From assembly GCF_022682495.2 (NCBI RefSeq), contig NC_071388.1:180976528-181040527 (forward strand): a stretch of DNA of 64,000 bases, in the 5' to 3' direction. Below, in pieces: positions 61,242 through 64,000 of this stretch. Under the pieces are notes generated by a model. It was not told the DNA's origin and ran no database searches. It worked only from the letters and a program-made list of their open reading frames with translations. Position numbers and translations under genes: made by a program. Within the stretch, counting starts at the first letter, position 1. Every line of letters starts with the position of its first letter. Source of the stretch: Desmodus rotundus (taxonomy: Eukaryota > Chordata > Mammalia > Chiroptera > Phyllostomidae).

Positions 61242-61247
61242 TTTATT
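61242..61247 (-). terminator. Candidate poly(A) signal AATAAA on the minus strand
   Basis: The first canonical minus-strand hexamer met when approaching SPATS2L from the right in repeat-poor sequence. It would end a leftward transcript near 61220. Confidence 0.3.
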
Positions 61248-62439
61248 TGTCTTAGCCACAGCCTGCATCAGAAACTATTTAGCTAACAAATACAAAACGT
61301 GTAGGTGCTGTTTGAGGCAACACGTGTGCACGAAGAGAAATTAGCTTTCTGTAACCATGGAAACCATGTGTCTCATGAGGCTGACGGAAGGACAGTGAGA
61401 ATGTCCCCCCTGAGGGACAACCAAATTCCGCGAATATGAAATTCCGAAAACAGCTGGAAACCAATTTGTTTTCTGTTAGCTCTTCCTGCTGTTTCCTTTT
61501 TTGGCTGTACTACATGAATGAAATCCTGCATACTAACCGCTGCCCTCAACAAAGAATCACTCATCCACTCTTCTCGGACTAAAGAATCAGCAACTTGTTG
61601 ACAGTTTTCAAGGGAAAGTTTCAGCAAATGGGAAAATGACAGTATTTTCCATAATTAGAATGAGCCTACTTAACTTAGGAATACATACATGTAAATCATT
61701 GGAAAACACTTTTCATGTGTTATAGGAGCACTTTCCCTTCATTTTATCAACTTCATACTTTCTACCCAGTATCTAACCAACATCCTACCGAACGCAGATT
61801 AAAGCTATTCAAAGGGACTGCATACATGATACTCCTGTATGGGGCAACCTTACATTCATATGAATGTTAGTTTTCTTCCCTTTACAGAACAATTTGTGCA
61901 TATTCAAAGCTCCATTTAAATCAAAATTTTTTCTATGAACAACTTCTCAGGTAAAGCCAAATATGACTTGTATGTTAAAAAACAAAGTAGAGCTGGATAA
62001 TAACTACAATGTATTTAACCATAGACTGGAAAGTGAATGAACCATGCTTTTCAATGTTCGCATTTGCTACGTTAGCAACAGGGTTCAGTCTGGGAATGAA
62101 AAAGAAATTCCACTAGCAATTCTAGCAGGAGCACTAAAACAGGAAGAGAGAGGTCAGACCGCTTTTTCCCTCTCTCAAGAAGTCAGAAAAATTCCCCAGC
62201 AACTGCTCTAGGATCCTGTGACCCATGTCTCTGACGGACTTTAAACAACTTGACAAGTTACGTAACTGCTTCGGTCATTTCTTACGGTAATTGTCATTAG
62301 CAATAACCACAGTACTAAGGAACGCCCACTTGGTTGTGACAGTATAAACTCTTCATATGGCCAATCAGTTTCCACACCCCCTAAAGACTGCTACCAGATA
62401 CATTTTCTAAAATATTGGGGGGTGGCAAGGTGCCCTAAC

Positions 62440-62530
62440 TGTTGACCGAAATGTACTGAAGGCCTACTGTATACCAGGTACAGTACAGAGCCAACAGAGT
62501 CCCTCTCTAGTAGGAGACATGTCATCCAAT
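62440..62530 (-). mobile_element. L2 3' tail, antisense
   Basis: GTACTGAAGGCCTACTGTAT, ACCAGGTACAGTACAGAGCC and TCTCTAGTAGGAGACATG are the reverse complement of the L2 tail. Confidence 0.6.
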
Positions 62531-64000
62531 ACTTAACACTTTCTGCTCACACTTCACATCTACTCCCTCCCTCTAGCGTATCTTTTGGTCAGTGATGCTG
62601 TGTCATCTTGCAGAAATCAGGTTCCGGGGCTACAACACGTGTGTGGGGGCTGCAGCGGAGAGGCGGAGACTCTTGCTACTGTACAGGCTTAACATTGCTG
62701 AACCTCATTTCCTTGATCTTTAAGGACTTGGGAAAGACTAGCTTCACTGCTTTGTTGTCTGACACTAAAAAGCATAATGAACACAATGAAATAAAATATG
62801 TGAAAATACTTTATAAACTATAACACAAGGCAATATAGAAACATTTAAAAAATCAACAAAACAAACCCTTCAGCAGGTCCCATTGCTAGCCTTAGCTGTC
62901 CACAACATAACCAGTTTTAATCAGGGCAAACCAGTTTTTCAACAGAGAGATTACCTGGAAGAGCAGAATCTATTATCCTTTTTTGTGTGAACATTACCTA
63001 GTATCCTACTTATCATTAAGAATTTCTACTGTGTCCCTTGATTCAACTACTACATAAACTTACTCCTCCAAAGTAATAATACTGAATCACTATAAAGCAT
63101 GTTTTCCTTTTTTAATGTTTATTTTTCCCAGGAAGAACAATGGGTTATGATGAGTTACTCTTTCATGTTTAGAGGTTCTGGTAGTAAGAAAAATGTGTTT
63201 TCATGTGAAACTAACCTGAACCCCAAAGAAAGTAAGGTTCAAGGTAATCCAACATTCTGAGTATGACTTTGACTCCTGATACTCACCACGGACCATTTGT
63301 TGCTCCCCACCTCAGCTGCACCTTAGCCCAGTAACCATTCCCAAAATTCCCTTCCTATAAAGGCTAACCGTGCCAACTAGGCTATACCTTAAACTACTTG
63401 ATCCAAAGAAACAAAAACTGTTGACTGAATCACCCATGATTAATCTTCAACGTGTTTCCTTTCCAGATAAATGTTTATGATGTATAAAATAAACATGTTT
63501 ATTAGTAATATAATATTTTCTGATATAAATCAGCGATTCAAAATGTCCCAGATCAAGCAATACTAATAATGTCCTAACTAGAAGTTCTCAAAATTCACTG
63601 TCATCTGTGATATTTGGAATGTCTGGATTCTCTATACTAGTATTTTTTCAAAAGTAACTGAGTATTTTATATATTCTACAAAGAATATCACTCATGACTC
63701 TTCAGTTAAATGTTTTTGTTGGTTTTTATTTTTTTAGCCAAATAAACCATCTCCTTTAAAAGGCTATTGGTATGTGGATAGCTACCAAAACCGGTTTAAT
63801 TATTCCATATATTACCTACCCAGGAAAGCAATTCTGGAAGCACACACCTATATAAACTGACAAGCTTTCAAACTACTAAAGGGCTCCAAGGCTTAAGAAC
63901 AAGTACAGTAATAGAAAACGGCACTTTTTATGGAAAAGTTTTACTTTATTTTGTAAAATAATGTTTTGAAATACTTTACTCTTTCAAAACAATACAAGTA

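Larger units (their letters stand above)
61216..64000 (-). other. Possible 3' UTR of a convergent gene (KCTD18 expected), unproven
   Basis: In other mammals SPATS2L is followed by KCTD18 on the opposite strand within roughly 10 kb. Here a minus-strand AATAAA lies at 61247-61242, and the 2.7 kb to its right is mostly free of recognisable repeats except an antisense L2 tail at about 62440-62530. Further minus-strand AATAAA hexamers occur near 63950. No coding exon of KCTD18 is seen, so the assignment rests on synteny from memory. Confidence 0.3.

Noticed and set aside
1..64000. CRISPR arrays, bacterial operons, tRNA and rRNA genes
   Set aside because: No regularly spaced repeats, no operon-like gene packing and no intact tRNA fold. 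tRNA-like segments belong to VES and MIR SINEs.

Overview
The window is mammalian nuclear DNA, almost certainly from a bat. Three nearly full-length copies and one fragment of a tRNA-derived SINE with the typical VES head (a GCCCTGACTGGTGTGGCT-like start, B-box-like GGTTCRATTCC, pyrimidine-rich CTCTCTCTCC tail) are present. VES SINEs are the hallmark of yangochiropteran bats. I cannot name the species. No bacterial, viral-genome or CRISPR features are present.

The only protein-coding gene I can support is SPATS2L on the + strand, entered from its middle. Seven exons (19784-19990, 21350-21485, 39116-39174, 45192-45301, 47667-47769, 50677-50897 and 53552-53944) join with GT-AG introns and continuous phase (1-2-1-0-1-0). 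They give about 409 residues ending in TGA at 53942-53944. The family is about 560 residues long, so the N-terminal ~150 residues, promoter and 5' UTR lie left of the window. A short 3' UTR probably ends near 54450 after ATTAAA at 54426. Everything left of 19783 is one intron.

The first 19.8 kb is dense in nested transposons: a VES SINE, a twin-primed (5'-inverted) L1, and an old L2 split by a 5-kb antisense L1 with a 14-bp target-site duplication. After these come a VES SINE with a GAAA microsatellite, and an ancient L1 carrying a 47-bp SINE head. The introns between exons hold mostly old repeats (MIR, L2, MER5- and MER20-like hAT elements, one LTR). From about 54.5 kb to the end I see no coding exon. 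In other mammals the next gene is KCTD18 on the opposite strand, and reverse-strand poly(A) signals from about 61.24 kb are compatible with its 3' UTR, but this is an inference.

I found no new biological system. The items most worth checking are a head-only SINE insertion with a target-site duplication, the L1 that seems to lack ORF1, the twin-primed L1, a CpG-bearing LTR-like block at 56.64-57.62 kb, and a pair of similar 155-bp segments just upstream of the first exon.
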